From UBA1479 sp963976055 (GTDB lineage Bacteria > Pseudomonadota > Alphaproteobacteria > Rhodospirillales > Casp-alpha2): a DNA stretch of 64,000 nt. Position 1 is the first letter of the stretch. Each line of letters starts with the position of its first letter. Under the pieces are notes generated by a model that saw only the letters and a list, made by a program, of their open reading frames with translations, ran no database searches and was not told the origin of the DNA. Of the stretch, positions 35,059 through 44,456 are shown one piece after another. The position numbers were made by a program, and so were the translations under genes. The stretch is from the NCBI GenBank assembly GCA_963976055.1, contig CAXBJB010000007.1, forward strand, positions 248,001-312,000, in the 5' to 3' direction.

Positions 35059-35889
35059 ATGACAGTCAGAGCCACGTCCTTTCTGACCGCGGTCGGGATA
35101 GCCGCCATGACGGTGGTATCGACCCCCGTCGCGGCTGGCAACCTGGTGTCGCACAAGGCAGTCTATCACCTGTTGCCCGGTCCCATTTCGGGACAGGTGC
35201 CCTATGACGGGGTCGAAGGCCTGGTCACCCGATCGGTCGAGCGGACCTGCGACGGCTGGATCGTCGCCGAACACATGGTCATGCATATCCTGACCCGGGT
35301 GGGCGGGGTGATCGACCGGGAAATCCGCTTCACCAGTTGGGAATCGACGGACGGCACGCGCTATCGTTTCGCCGCGACGATTAAAAGCAAGGCAGGCGAC
35401 GAGGATACCAGGCTGAAGGGCCGTCTGGAGGTTGCCCGCGAAGGGGCCGGCGGCGAAGCGGTCTATGCCGAACCGGATGGCAAAAAGGTGAAAATCCCCG
35501 ACGACACCTATCTGCCGGTCGGGCAGGTCCGCAAGCTTCTGGCGGCCGCCCGGGCGGGCGAGAAACAGGTGCGGTTTCATGTCTTCGACGGGACCGAGGA
35601 TATCGGTCCGCAGCTGATGTCCAGCGTGATCACCGGCCGCTTCAAGGCGGGTGAGGGCAAGGGGCTGCAGACGGACTGGGGGTCGATGGGAACAGGGCCG
35701 GGCTGGCGCGTGTCCTCCGCCTATTTCGAAACCACGGGCACGCAGCCGCAATCGACGCCCAGTTTCCAGTTCACCATGGAATTGCTGGACAACGGCGTGC
35801 CGCGCCGCATGGAGATGGACCTGGACGGGTTTGTCGTCATTCAGGCGCTTAAGGAAATCAATCCGCTGCCGGAACCCAACTGCGGCTAG
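35059..35889 (+). CDS. eipB: EipB-family cell envelope integrity protein (DUF1849)
   Basis: The 276-residue protein has a signal peptide (about 1-26) and the DUF1849 pattern: LVSHKAVYHLLPGP at the mature start, RTCDGWIVAEHMVMHI, TSWESTDGTRYRFAA and a C-terminal PEPNC. In Brucella, EipB is a periplasmic beta-barrel-like protein needed for envelope integrity; it has a disulfide that here could join the Cys in RTCDG to the Cys in EPNCG. A DsbA-like gene follows convergently. GGAGA precedes the ATG. Confidence 0.9.
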   Translation: MTVRATSFLTAVGIAAMTVVSTPVAAGNLVSHKAVYHLLPGPISGQVPYDGVEGLVTRSVERTCDGWIVAEHMVMHILTRVGGVIDREIRFTSWESTDGTRYRFAATIKSKAGDEDTRLKGRLEVAREGAGGEAVYAEPDGKKVKIPDDTYLPVGQVRKLLAAARAGEKQVRFHVFDGTEDIGPQLMSSVITGRFKAGEGKGLQTDWGSMGTGPGWRVSSAYFETTGTQPQSTPSFQFTMELLDNGVPRRMEMDLDGFVVIQALKEINPLPEPNCG

Positions 35890-35907
35890 CGGCAAGCCAT
35901 GGGGACG

Positions 35908-36687
35908 TCAGCCCTTGCGCGCCTTGGCGATCAATTGGCGCAGGGTGTTGACATCAACCGCGCCGGGCACCAGTTCGTCGCCGACGATGAAGGCCGGTGT
36001 GCCGCGGATGCCGAGGGTTTCGGCGATCTGGTGATTGCGGTTGATCTCGGCGGTGACGGAATCGGACGCCATCTCCTTCTTGAGCTTGTCCGCGTCGTAC
36101 CCGGCGGTTTTGGCGATCTTCAGGATGCGGTCTTCGGGCAGGCCGCCCGAGGTCGCCATCAGGGCAGCATGGAAGGTCAGGTATTTGGCCGGGTCCAGCT
36201 TCCAGGCGGCCAGTGCCGCGCGCGACGCGGTCACCGATTCCGGGCCCAGGATGGGGAATTCCTTGAACACCCAGCGCAGGTTCTTGTCCGAGTCCAGAAG
36301 TTCGCGCAGCACCGGGAACACCCGCTTGCAGTAGCCGCAGTGGTAATCGAAAAATTCGACCACCGTGACGTCGCCCTTGGGATTTCCGGCGACGGGGGCG
36401 TTGGGGTCGTTGGTCAGGCTGTCCTTATGGGCCGACAGCGCTATTTTGGCCTGGTCCGCCTGGGCCTGCTGTTCCCGTTCGCGGTACAGGCGGATGGCAT
36501 CGACGATGACCTCGGGATTGGTGAGGAGATACTCGCGAACGACGGTCTCGATGGCGCCGCGCTGCTGCGGGTCCATGGCGGGCGCCTTGTCCTGGGCCTG
36601 TGCGGCCGGGGCGACGAGAACCGCGCCGAGGGCAAGAGCGGCGGCGATGAGCGAGACGCCCGGCAAAGCGGCAAACCGAAGGGTCAT
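35908..36687 (-). CDS. DsbA-family thiol oxidoreductase
   Basis: The 259-residue protein has a signal peptide (about 1-31), a helical N-terminal segment (about 40-95) typical of the ScsC/Com1 group, and a DsbA thioredoxin domain with CGYC (117-120) and cis-Pro loop GTPAF near residue 230. It should form or rearrange disulfides in the periplasm. The extra N-terminal helix often drives oligomerisation and gives isomerase activity. AAGGAA precedes the ATG. Confidence 0.92.
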   Translation of the reverse strand: MTLRFAALPGVSLIAAALALGAVLVAPAAQAQDKAPAMDPQQRGAIETVVREYLLTNPEVIVDAIRLYREREQQAQADQAKIALSAHKDSLTNDPNAPVAGNPKGDVTVVEFFDYHCGYCKRVFPVLRELLDSDKNLRWVFKEFPILGPESVTASRAALAAWKLDPAKYLTFHAALMATSGGLPEDRILKIAKTAGYDADKLKKEMASDSVTAEINRNHQIAETLGIRGTPAFIVGDELVPGAVDVNTLRQLIAKARKG

Positions 36688-36776
36688 GGTCGTTCCTTAT
36701 CCAAATGGTGGGCGCATATTGGTCCAGACCGCGGCAAGGGGCAAGCGGGCGCGGACGCCGCCACGTCACGATCCCG

Positions 36777-37538
36777 TCAGCGCAGCAGGCGAATGTCTGA
36801 AATCAGGGCCGCCGGAACGGATGTGCCGGGCCGGGCCGGTGGCGTGGCGGCCACGCGCGCCGCGACGAACACGATCCGGGTATGGCTGGTCGACAGGCCC
36901 GGCCAGGCCGTGTCGTGCAGGGAGATCAGGTCGATGCCTTCCTGCCAGCGCTTGCCCAGGGCTTCCTCGCCGCCGCGCACTGTATAGCGCGCGGGCCCGT
37001 TGTCCTTGGGCATGTCCATGGTGCCGCGGCGCAGCGCCTTGTCGTTCCACACCAATTCCAGCACCCGCACGCCGTCCGGCAGGCGGCGCAGGGTGACGTC
37101 CTCGGGGTCGAGCGGACGCGACGTATCTGCGAAACCGACGATGACGCGGACCGGATGATAGGGCGGAGCGTGGGGCGACATCTTCCAGTTCCAGGTCAGG
37201 AAGGGAGCGGCGAGAAGGTGTTGATCGATGCGCCGGCCCAGGATCAGGTCGTCCGGCCCCGCCGACAAGTGGACAACCGGTAGGCCTTCATCCATCGCCA
37301 TCCGGGCGCGGCCGCCCAAGGGATCGCCGACGATCAGCCAGCGGTCGCCGGGGTCCAAGCCCGCGAACAGGGGCGATGGGCCCAGGGTCGCCATGATGTT
37401 CTGGATGTCGCTGGGCGGTTGGCCAGGGGTAGGGCGGTCGCCGCCGTGCGGGCCGGTCACGCAACCGGCCAATGCGGTGCTGAGCACCGCCGCCGCGACA
37501 ACCATCCGCGCGGCCGTGGGGTGCCGCCGTGGTGTCAC
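36777..37538 (-). CDS. Lipoprotein of DUF3047-like type
   Basis: The 253-residue protein has a lipobox LAGC near residue 24 after an Arg-rich start, so it is a lipoprotein. The body contains FLTWNWKMSPHAPPYHPVRVIVGF and LELVWNDKALRRGTMDM, which resemble DUF3047 proteins. I choose the GTG at 37538 because AAGGAA lies 9 nt upstream; it follows the M48 stop by 2 nt, so the genes are coupled. Function is unknown, but being coupled to an envelope protease suggests an outer-membrane quality role. Confidence 0.75.
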   Translation of the reverse strand: MTPRRHPTAARMVVAAAVLSTALAGCVTGPHGGDRPTPGQPPSDIQNIMATLGPSPLFAGLDPGDRWLIVGDPLGGRARMAMDEGLPVVHLSAGPDDLILGRRIDQHLLAAPFLTWNWKMSPHAPPYHPVRVIVGFADTSRPLDPEDVTLRRLPDGVRVLELVWNDKALRRGTMDMPKDNGPARYTVRGGEEALGKRWQEGIDLISLHDTAWPGLSTSHTRIVFVAARVAATPPARPGTSVPAALISDIRLLR

Positions 37539-37540
37539 GC

Positions 37541-38902
37541 CTATTGTTCCTTCCGCTTCTGCTGCTGGACTTGGGCGGCGTTGATGATGTCCTTGGCGCG
37601 CACCCATTCGGGGCTGCCTTCGGGGAACGACCGGGCGGCGACTTCGCCGTTGTAGATCGCTTTTTCCATTTCGCCTTGCAGGAACGCGGCGTCGGCGTGG
37701 TAAAGCCGGGCCCGCGCCTCGTCGCCCTTTTTGTAATAGGCGTTGCCGAGAAGCTGGTAGATGGACGGCGAGAACCGTTCGTAATGGGCGGCAAATTTCA
37801 GATTCTCGATGGCGTCGTCAAGTACATCGGTTTCGCCGGTCGCCAATTGGATGCGGGCCAGTTCCAGGCGCAGCAGATCCGATTCCGGCCTCAGTTTCAC
37901 GGCCTTGGCATAGGATGTCATGGCGTCCTTGGCGTTGCCGTTTTCATACAGGCCCTGGCCCCTGATCTCGTGAAAGTAGGGATCGTCGGGATACTCGGCG
38001 ATCAGGCCGTCGATGACCTTCAGGAATTCGTCGACCCGCGCGGTCCGGAAATAGGCGATGGCCCGGGCATAGCGGGCCGGCACGCTGGTGTCGTCGCTCT
38101 TGAACTTGCGCAGCGCCTGGCCCGGCGTGAGGAAGGCAAGCAGCTTGGCCTGCATGCGCGCGTGCCGGGCGACCAGCTTCGGGTCGTCCTGGACCTTGGA
38201 ATAGGGGGACCGCGCCAGATGCGCTTCCAACGCGTCGATGCGTTCGCGGGTCAGCGGGTGGGTCAGCAGATAGGGGTCGCGGCTGGCGCTAATCAGAAGT
38301 TCGTTGGATTCCAATTTGCCCATGAAATCCAACAGGCCCTTGGTCGATTGTTTCGTGCGGTCCAGATAGGTCATGGCGGCTTGGTCGGCAGCCGCTTCAT
38401 GGCCGCGGTTGTAGGCCAGAAACGACCGCTGAAGCATGCTCTGCCCGCCGCCCAGGATCGCCGCACCCGCATCGGGGGCACCGGCGATAACCGCGGCGCT
38501 GCCCAGGATCATGGATAGGATCTGGGCCGCCGCCGTACGCGACAGGGCCTCGTGGGTCCGCGCCAAGTGGCCGCCCGCAATATGGCCCGTTTCGTGGGCG
38601 ATCACGCCGATCACCTGTCCGGGGGTGTCGGCCTGCAACAGCAGGCCCGTATTGATGAACATGTTCTGGCCGCCCGCGACAAAGGCGTTGAGTCGGTGGT
38701 CGTTTACGAGGTAGGTCTTGATGGACTTGGGATTCAGCCCCGCGGCCTCGAAAACTGGCGTCGCGTACTCCTGGATGATATTTTCGATTTCGACGTCCCG
38801 AATCATCGACAAGCGCTGGGCAAGGGAAGCCGTCGACCAAAAGCACAGGCCGATGCCAAAAACAACGATCAAAAACAACGGTTTAAAGATGCGGCTTTTC
38901 AA
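37541..38902 (-). CDS. M48 metalloprotease with TPR region (BepA-like)
   Basis: The 453-residue protein has a signal peptide (about 1-28), an M48 domain with HETGH (103-107), a distal Glu region, and C-terminal TPR repeats (about 260-440). This is the layout of BepA/YfgC, a periplasmic protease-chaperone for outer-membrane proteins and LptD. The start is a TTG at 38902, since no ATG gives a signal peptide; its ribosome site is weak, so translation may be low. It is coupled to the lipoprotein gene. Confidence 0.92.
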   Translation of the reverse strand: MKSRIFKPLFLIVVFGIGLCFWSTASLAQRLSMIRDVEIENIIQEYATPVFEAAGLNPKSIKTYLVNDHRLNAFVAGGQNMFINTGLLLQADTPGQVIGVIAHETGHIAGGHLARTHEALSRTAAAQILSMILGSAAVIAGAPDAGAAILGGGQSMLQRSFLAYNRGHEAAADQAAMTYLDRTKQSTKGLLDFMGKLESNELLISASRDPYLLTHPLTRERIDALEAHLARSPYSKVQDDPKLVARHARMQAKLLAFLTPGQALRKFKSDDTSVPARYARAIAYFRTARVDEFLKVIDGLIAEYPDDPYFHEIRGQGLYENGNAKDAMTSYAKAVKLRPESDLLRLELARIQLATGETDVLDDAIENLKFAAHYERFSPSIYQLLGNAYYKKGDEARARLYHADAAFLQGEMEKAIYNGEVAARSFPEGSPEWVRAKDIINAAQVQQQKRKEQ

Positions 38903-38987
38903 AGCAATCAGCGCCGGTTGGGACGCGTTCCCTTCTGTTTCCGGGCCCGGTAAACGTAGTCACGCTCCGGGGTCCCGTCAATTCACC

Positions 38988-40649
38988 ATGCCGATAGTGA
39001 CCGTTGCGCTTTGCGCAGGGCTCGTCGCCGGCTGTTCGGGGGGGATCCCCAATCCGTTCGGCGATAAGAAGAAGGAAGAAAACACCAAGCAACTGGGCGA
39101 GACCGGCTTCGTGCGCGGTTTCCTGGGCGGTATCGTCGCCGACGATCCGCAGGCGGCCCTTGTTGGGCGTGACATCCTGTCGGCCGGCGGGTCCGCGGCG
39201 GATGCGGTGACGGCCATGTACTTTACCCTGGCGGTGACCAAGCCGACCCACGCGGGCCTGGGCGGCGGCGGCGTCTGCGTCATTCGCGACAACGTCAACA
39301 AACGCAACGACGTGCTGTCGTTTCCGGCGCTGGTTCCCCAGGGTGCCGGCGGCGCCGACCGGGGAAAGGTGCCCGTGCCGGGCAATCCCAGAGGGTTCGC
39401 GGTGCTGCATGCGCGCCTCGGCAGCCTGAAATGGGGCCAGGTGGTACAGCCGGCGGAAAACCTGGCGCGGTTCGGCGGGATCGTGTCGCGCGCCTTCGCC
39501 ACGGATTTGCGTCAGCAGGCCGGGCGTCTGGCCGGGCTGTCCGACGTGACGGCCTTATTCCGCAAGGCCGGGTCGCCGAACCTGGCCGAGGAAGGCGACC
39601 GCATGGACCGCCTGCGCATCGCGGGCGTGCTTGGCCGCCTGCGGGTGCGCGGGGTCGGCGATTTTTATCAGGGCCAACTGGCGCGTGATTTCGTCGACGA
39701 TGCCAACAGTCAGGGCGGCGCCCTGACCATCGAAGACATGCGGGCCTACCTGCCCGAGGTCCGGCCCGCGATCACGCTTCCCTATATCGAACGCACGCAA
39801 TTCCTGTTTCCCTCTCCCCCCGTGCTGGGCGGTGCCCTGGCCGCGGATCTGACGGGCATTCTTGCCCAGTCCAAGTATTTCGAACGCGACGATGCCGCGC
39901 GCATGCATGTGTTCGCCGAAGCGGCCCTGGCGGCCCAGGCGCGACGCACGGATTGGCTCCGGCGCGATGGCCTAGTGACGCGGCCGGCCTATTATCTTGC
40001 CGATGTCGAACGCCACGCCCTGATCGCCCGCACGCTCGATGAAGACCGCCACGCCCAGCGCCCGCCCACAGGCGACGCGGCGATTCCGCTGCCGCCGGGG
40101 GCCGACGCAACGGGTATTGTCGCGATCGACCAGCTTGGTTCGGCCGTCGCCTGCACCGTGTCCATGAACGGGGCCTTCGGTTCCGGCAAGGTCGCGCCCT
40201 CGCTCGGGTTTCTTTTGGCCCGGCCGTCGGGCAAGGACAGCCTGCCGCCGGTGACGGCGACGCCACTGCTGTTGGTCGGTGAGGCGCGCGTCAAGAAAGA
40301 CGAGGAACGCGTGTTCATGGCCGCCACGGTGACCGGCGGGCCGGGCGCCACGGAAGCCCTCGCCGATCTGGCGCTTCGGGTGTCCGGTGGCGGACAGGGC
40401 CTGGAATCGGTGCTTGCGGGCCCGCGCCTTTATTACGCCGAGGGCACGGACGCCCTGGTCATCGAACCCGGCCTGCCGCAGGACCAGCAGGCGGCGTTGC
40501 GCGAACGGGGCCATACCCTGCATCCGGGGGCTTCGGGTGTGCGCATCAACGCCATTTATTGCAGCAGCGGCGTGCCGAACGACAACCAAGCCTGCGCCGC
40601 CTTCGCCGATCCGCGCGGTTTCGGGCTCGGCGCGGTCGGCGACCGCTAG
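38988..40649 (+). CDS. Gamma-glutamyltransferase-like lipoprotein, probably without the usual nucleophile
   Basis: The 553-residue protein has a lipoprotein signal (VAGC near residue 15) and the gamma-glutamyltransferase fold: DILSAGGSAADAVTAMYFTLAVTKPTHAGLGGGG at the start and AIDQLGSAVACTVSMNGAFGSG later. Aligned without gaps to E. coli and human enzymes, the autoprocessing Thr falls on Ala374, with a Thr one step on (375), and the usual THxS is absent. It may not self-cleave. The ATG at 38988 is chosen for the lipobox; a longer frame reaches 38718. It is 22 nt before an aminotransferase. Confidence 0.85.
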   Translation: MPIVTVALCAGLVAGCSGGIPNPFGDKKKEENTKQLGETGFVRGFLGGIVADDPQAALVGRDILSAGGSAADAVTAMYFTLAVTKPTHAGLGGGGVCVIRDNVNKRNDVLSFPALVPQGAGGADRGKVPVPGNPRGFAVLHARLGSLKWGQVVQPAENLARFGGIVSRAFATDLRQQAGRLAGLSDVTALFRKAGSPNLAEEGDRMDRLRIAGVLGRLRVRGVGDFYQGQLARDFVDDANSQGGALTIEDMRAYLPEVRPAITLPYIERTQFLFPSPPVLGGALAADLTGILAQSKYFERDDAARMHVFAEAALAAQARRTDWLRRDGLVTRPAYYLADVERHALIARTLDEDRHAQRPPTGDAAIPLPPGADATGIVAIDQLGSAVACTVSMNGAFGSGKVAPSLGFLLARPSGKDSLPPVTATPLLLVGEARVKKDEERVFMAATVTGGPGATEALADLALRVSGGGQGLESVLAGPRLYYAEGTDALVIEPGLPQDQQAALRERGHTLHPGASGVRINAIYCSSGVPNDNQACAAFADPRGFGLGAVGDR

Positions 40650-40671
40650 GCCGGGGATCGGCCGCAGGCAT

Positions 40672-41820
40672 ATGGCGTTGAAATCATCCAACCGCGGCCA
40701 GGTGCCACCGTTCATCGTCATGGACGTCATGCGTGCCGCCGAGGAGCGCGAACGCGCCGGTGAAAAGGTCCTTCACCTGGAGGTCGGCCAGCCCGGAACA
40801 CGCGCCCCTGCGAAGGTGATCGAAGCCGCCCGCAGGGCCCTGGATGACGACCGCATCGGCTATACCAATGCCCTCGGCATGTGGGGCCTGCGCGAGGCCA
40901 TCGCCCGCCATTACGGCCAAGCCTACGAGGTTTCCGTGGATGCCGAGGACGTGGTGGTGACGACCGGCTCGTCCGGCGGGTTCGTGCTGTCGTTCATGGC
41001 CGCCTTCGACCCCGGCGACCGGGTCGCCCTGGCGTCGCCGGGATACCCGGCCTACCGCAATATCCTGACCGGCCTGGGGGTCGAGGTGATCGACCTGCCG
41101 ACGACCCTCGAAGACAATTTCCAGCCGACGGTGGCGCGGCTGCGTGCACTTGACCGCGCCCCCGACGGCCTGATCGTCGCCAGCCCGTCAAACCCGGCGG
41201 GGACCATGATCGCCCCGACGGAGTTCAAGGCCTTGGTCGATCATTGCCGGGAACGCGGCATTCGTCTTATTTCCGACGAGATTTATCACGGCATCACCTA
41301 TGGCGTGCCGGGGGTGACGGCGCTGTCTCATACGTGGGACGCCGTCGTCATCAACAGCTTCTCGAAATACTATTCCATGACTGGCTGGCGCCTGGGCTGG
41401 ATGGTCGTGCCCAAGGACCTGCACCGGGCCATCGAATGCCTGGCGCAGAACCTGTTCATCTCGCCGCCCGGCATTTCCCAGCACGCGGGCATGGCGGCCT
41501 TCGACTGCACCGAGGAACTGGAAGCCAACGTCCGCCATTATGCCCGCAACCGGGCTCTGTTGCTGGACAAGCTGCCGAAGGCCGGATTCACGCGTCTGGC
41601 TCCGGCCGAAGGGGCGTTCTACATCTACGCCGACGTCTCGGACCTGACCAACGATTCCACCGAATTCTGCCGCCGCATGCTGGCCGAGATCGGCGTCGCG
41701 GCGACCCCCGGGGTCGATTTCGATCCGACCCGGGGCGACCATTTCGTGCGCTTTTCCTTCGCCGGCGGCGAGGACGAGGTATCGCAGGCGGCCGACCGCC
41801 TTGTGAGCTGGAAACGCTAA
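40672..41820 (+). CDS. Class I/II pyridoxal-phosphate aminotransferase
   Basis: The 382-residue protein shows the aspartate-aminotransferase fold: GYTNALGMWGLREAIARHY, SPSNPAGTM, ISDEIYHGITYG, PLP lysine in SFSKYYSMTGWRLGW (Lys232), and a C-terminal Arg in HFVRFSFA. The substrate is probably an amino acid with 2-oxoglutarate; exact choice is unclear. It follows the GGT-like gene by 22 nt and ends at a strong terminator. Confidence 0.92.
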   Translation: MALKSSNRGQVPPFIVMDVMRAAEERERAGEKVLHLEVGQPGTRAPAKVIEAARRALDDDRIGYTNALGMWGLREAIARHYGQAYEVSVDAEDVVVTTGSSGGFVLSFMAAFDPGDRVALASPGYPAYRNILTGLGVEVIDLPTTLEDNFQPTVARLRALDRAPDGLIVASPSNPAGTMIAPTEFKALVDHCRERGIRLISDEIYHGITYGVPGVTALSHTWDAVVINSFSKYYSMTGWRLGWMVVPKDLHRAIECLAQNLFISPPGISQHAGMAAFDCTEELEANVRHYARNRALLLDKLPKAGFTRLAPAEGAFYIYADVSDLTNDSTEFCRRMLAEIGVAATPGVDFDPTRGDHFVRFSFAGGEDEVSQAADRLVSWKR

Positions 41821-41823
41821 CGA

Positions 41824-41858
41824 AAAACGCCGGCGGGTAAGGTACCCGCCGGCGTTTT
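41824..41858. terminator. Bidirectional rho-independent terminator
   Basis: Arms 41824-41839 and 41843-41858 pair perfectly over 16 bp around a 3-nt loop (AGG). The stem core is CGCCGGCGGG, with A-run on one side and TTTTCTT on the other, so it can end transcription from both the aminotransferase (+) and rne (-). Confidence 0.92.
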
Positions 41859-41882
41859 CTTAACGTCACTTACCGTTCATAT

Positions 41883-44456
41883 CTAGTCGACCAGTCGGTT
41901 CCACCAGCCGCGGCGGGCGTTGGTGGTTTCCGTGTCGGCGCCGACTTCGATCACCACGGTCTTGCTGCTGTCCGCTTCCGGCTCGGCCGGTTCCGGGGCC
42001 GCCATTGCCATCGCCGGTTCAGGTTCGGGCTGCGGGGCCGGTTCCGGCGCGGCCTCGACTTCGGGGGCTTCAGGTGCGGGCTGTTCCGCAACCGCTTCCG
42101 TTGCCGGGGCTTCCGCCGCGTCGACGGCCTGCGGTTCGGCGGCGGTGTCCTCGGCCTTCTTGGCGGTCCGCCGCCGGCGCGGTTTGGCGGGCTTCTCCTC
42201 GCCGTCGCCGCTCTCGGCCGCCTTCGGGGCGCGACGTGTGCGGGTCCGCTTCGGCTTTTCCGCGACCTTGGGGGGCGTTTCGCTTGCCTCGGCGTCGGCA
42301 GCTTCCGCCGCCGGCGCGTCGCCGGTTTCGGTGCTTACCGCCGGGGCATCGCCATCGGCAGCCGCATCGTCTGATGCAGGGGCGTCGGGTGTGGGCACAT
42401 CCGAGGTCGCATCGTCGGCCTGGGGTTCGCCACCGGCGTCCGCCGCGATTTCGGTCTGGCCGTCTTCCGAACGGCCCTCTTCCGGCCGCCGCCGCCGACG
42501 TCCGCCACGGCGTCCGCGACGGCGCCGCTTGGGTGCGCCGTCTTCCGACTGCTCGCCTGCGCCTTCTCGCGTCTCACGCGGCTCGCCGTCGCCGTCGCCG
42601 TCGGTTTCCTCATCGGCTTCGGTGGGCTCGTTGGCGTCATTGTCCGTCCGCGTCTCCTGCGTGTCGTGGGCATCGCCCTCGCCACCGCGTTTGCGCCGCC
42701 GTGAACGCCGCCGGCGCCGCCGGCCGCCTTCTTCCTCGGACTTCTCGCCGTCGCTGTCGCCATCGGCGGGTGTCGCTGCCGGGGTCGCCGCCGCCGGGGT
42801 CGCCGCGGCGGGGGCTTTCGTCACCGTTTCCACGCCACCGTCGGATTTGATCCGCTCAAGCCGGTGGTCGGGCGGGATCAGGGTGTCGTCGGCTTCGATG
42901 CGGATGGTCAGGTTGAAGCGCTGTTCCATGTCGTTGATGGCATGGCGCTTGTTGTTGAACAGGTAAAGCGCCACCGCCGTCGGCGTGATCAGGGTCATCT
43001 GCGAGGAGCGGCCCTTCTGTCCTTCCTCGCCGAGCACGCGAAGCATCTGCAGCGCCGTCGATTCCGTCGACCGGCGGATGCCCGAGCCGCCGCAGTGGGC
43101 GCAGGGCTCGAAGCTGGTTTCATGAAGTGCCGGGCGCAGACGCTGGCGTGACAGCTCCAACAGACCGAAGGGGCTGATGCGGCCGATCTGGATGCGCGCG
43201 CGGTCGTTGCGCATGGCGTCCTTCAGACAACGCTCGACCTTGGCCTGATTGCGGCTGACCTCCATGTCGATGAAGTCGATGACGATCAGGCCGGCAAGGT
43301 CGCGCAGGCGCAGCTGCCGGGCGATTTCTTCGGCCGCCTCCATGTTGGTCTTGAGCGCCGTTTCCTCGATGTTGCGCTCTTTCGTCGCGCGGCCCGAGTT
43401 GACGTCGATGGAGACCAGGGCTTCCGTCGGATTGATGACGATGTAGCCGCCCGAGCGAAGCTGAACCTCGGGCTCGTGCATGGCGTCCATCTGGCTTTCG
43501 ACCTGGAACTGCTGGAACAGCGGGATCGAGCCGTCTTCGTGGGGCTGGACCTTTTTTGCGTGACTGGGAATCAGCAGCTTCATAAAGTCCTTGGCCGCGC
43601 GGTAAGCGTCGCCGCCCTGGACGATGATTTCGTCGATGTCCTTGGTGTAGAGGTCGCGGATCGCGCGTTTGACGATGTCGCTTTCCTCATGTACCAGGGC
43701 CGGGGCGATGGATTTCAGGGTTTTTTCCCGGACCTCGCCCCACAGGCGCAGCAGATAGTCGTAATCGCGGCGGATTTCCGCTTTGGTCCGCTTCGATCCC
43801 GCCGTGCGTACGATCACCGCCATGCCCTGGGGGATATCCAGTTCGCCGAGGATCTGCTTGAGCTTCTTGCGGTCGCCCGATTGCGCGATCTTGCGCGAAA
43901 TGCCGCCGCCGCGCGCCGTGTTCGGCATCAGCACGCAATAGCGTCCGGCCAGCGACAGATAGGTCGTCAGCGCCGCACCCTTGTTGCCGCGCTCTTCCTT
44001 GACGACCTGGACCAGCAGGATTTGGCGCCGCTTGACGACTTCCTGGATCTTGTACTGGCGGCGCAGGTTGACCGGCCGGCGGATGGGGATTTCCTCGTCC
44101 TCGCCGCCGAGAACCTCGACGCCTTCGCCGTCTTCCTCGTCGCCGTCCTCGTGCGCCTTGGCTTCCTGTTCCTGGTGCTCGGCGACCAGGGCTTCCCGGT
44201 CGGCGATCGGAATCTGGTAGTAGTCGGGATGGATTTCGCTGAAGGCCAGGAAGCCGTGACGGTTTCCGCCGTAGTCTACGAAGCAGGCCTGCAACGAGGG
44301 TTCAACCCGCGTTACCTTGGCCAGATAGATGTTTCCCTTAAGCTGCTTCCGTGACTCTGACTCGACGTCAAATTCTTCCAGGCGGCTGCCGTTTGCGATC
44401 ACGACCCGGGTCTCTTCCGGATGCGACGCATCGATGAGCATTCTCGTGGTTGGCAT
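41883..44456 (-). CDS. rne: Ribonuclease E
   Basis: The 857-residue protein has the S1 RNA-binding region (LKGNIYLAKVTRVEPSLQACFVDYG) interrupted by an acidic insert (about 85-115), the catalytic DNase-I-like domain with SIDVNSGR and VIDFIDM carrying the metal-binding Asp pair, and the zinc-link CAHCGGSG. The C-terminal 350 residues are Arg-rich then acidic/Pro-Ala-rich and low-complexity, as in degradosome scaffolds. The ATG at 44456 is preferred for the MPTTRMLIDA start. Its start of transcription may be far upstream, as RNase E mRNAs have long, self-regulating leaders. Confidence 0.97.
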   Translation of the reverse strand: MPTTRMLIDASHPEETRVVIANGSRLEEFDVESESRKQLKGNIYLAKVTRVEPSLQACFVDYGGNRHGFLAFSEIHPDYYQIPIADREALVAEHQEQEAKAHEDGDEEDGEGVEVLGGEDEEIPIRRPVNLRRQYKIQEVVKRRQILLVQVVKEERGNKGAALTTYLSLAGRYCVLMPNTARGGGISRKIAQSGDRKKLKQILGELDIPQGMAVIVRTAGSKRTKAEIRRDYDYLLRLWGEVREKTLKSIAPALVHEESDIVKRAIRDLYTKDIDEIIVQGGDAYRAAKDFMKLLIPSHAKKVQPHEDGSIPLFQQFQVESQMDAMHEPEVQLRSGGYIVINPTEALVSIDVNSGRATKERNIEETALKTNMEAAEEIARQLRLRDLAGLIVIDFIDMEVSRNQAKVERCLKDAMRNDRARIQIGRISPFGLLELSRQRLRPALHETSFEPCAHCGGSGIRRSTESTALQMLRVLGEEGQKGRSSQMTLITPTAVALYLFNNKRHAINDMEQRFNLTIRIEADDTLIPPDHRLERIKSDGGVETVTKAPAAATPAAATPAATPADGDSDGEKSEEEGGRRRRRRSRRRKRGGEGDAHDTQETRTDNDANEPTEADEETDGDGDGEPRETREGAGEQSEDGAPKRRRRGRRGGRRRRRPEEGRSEDGQTEIAADAGGEPQADDATSDVPTPDAPASDDAAADGDAPAVSTETGDAPAAEAADAEASETPPKVAEKPKRTRTRRAPKAAESGDGEEKPAKPRRRRTAKKAEDTAAEPQAVDAAEAPATEAVAEQPAPEAPEVEAAPEPAPQPEPEPAMAMAAPEPAEPEADSSKTVVIEVGADTETTNARRGWWNRLVD

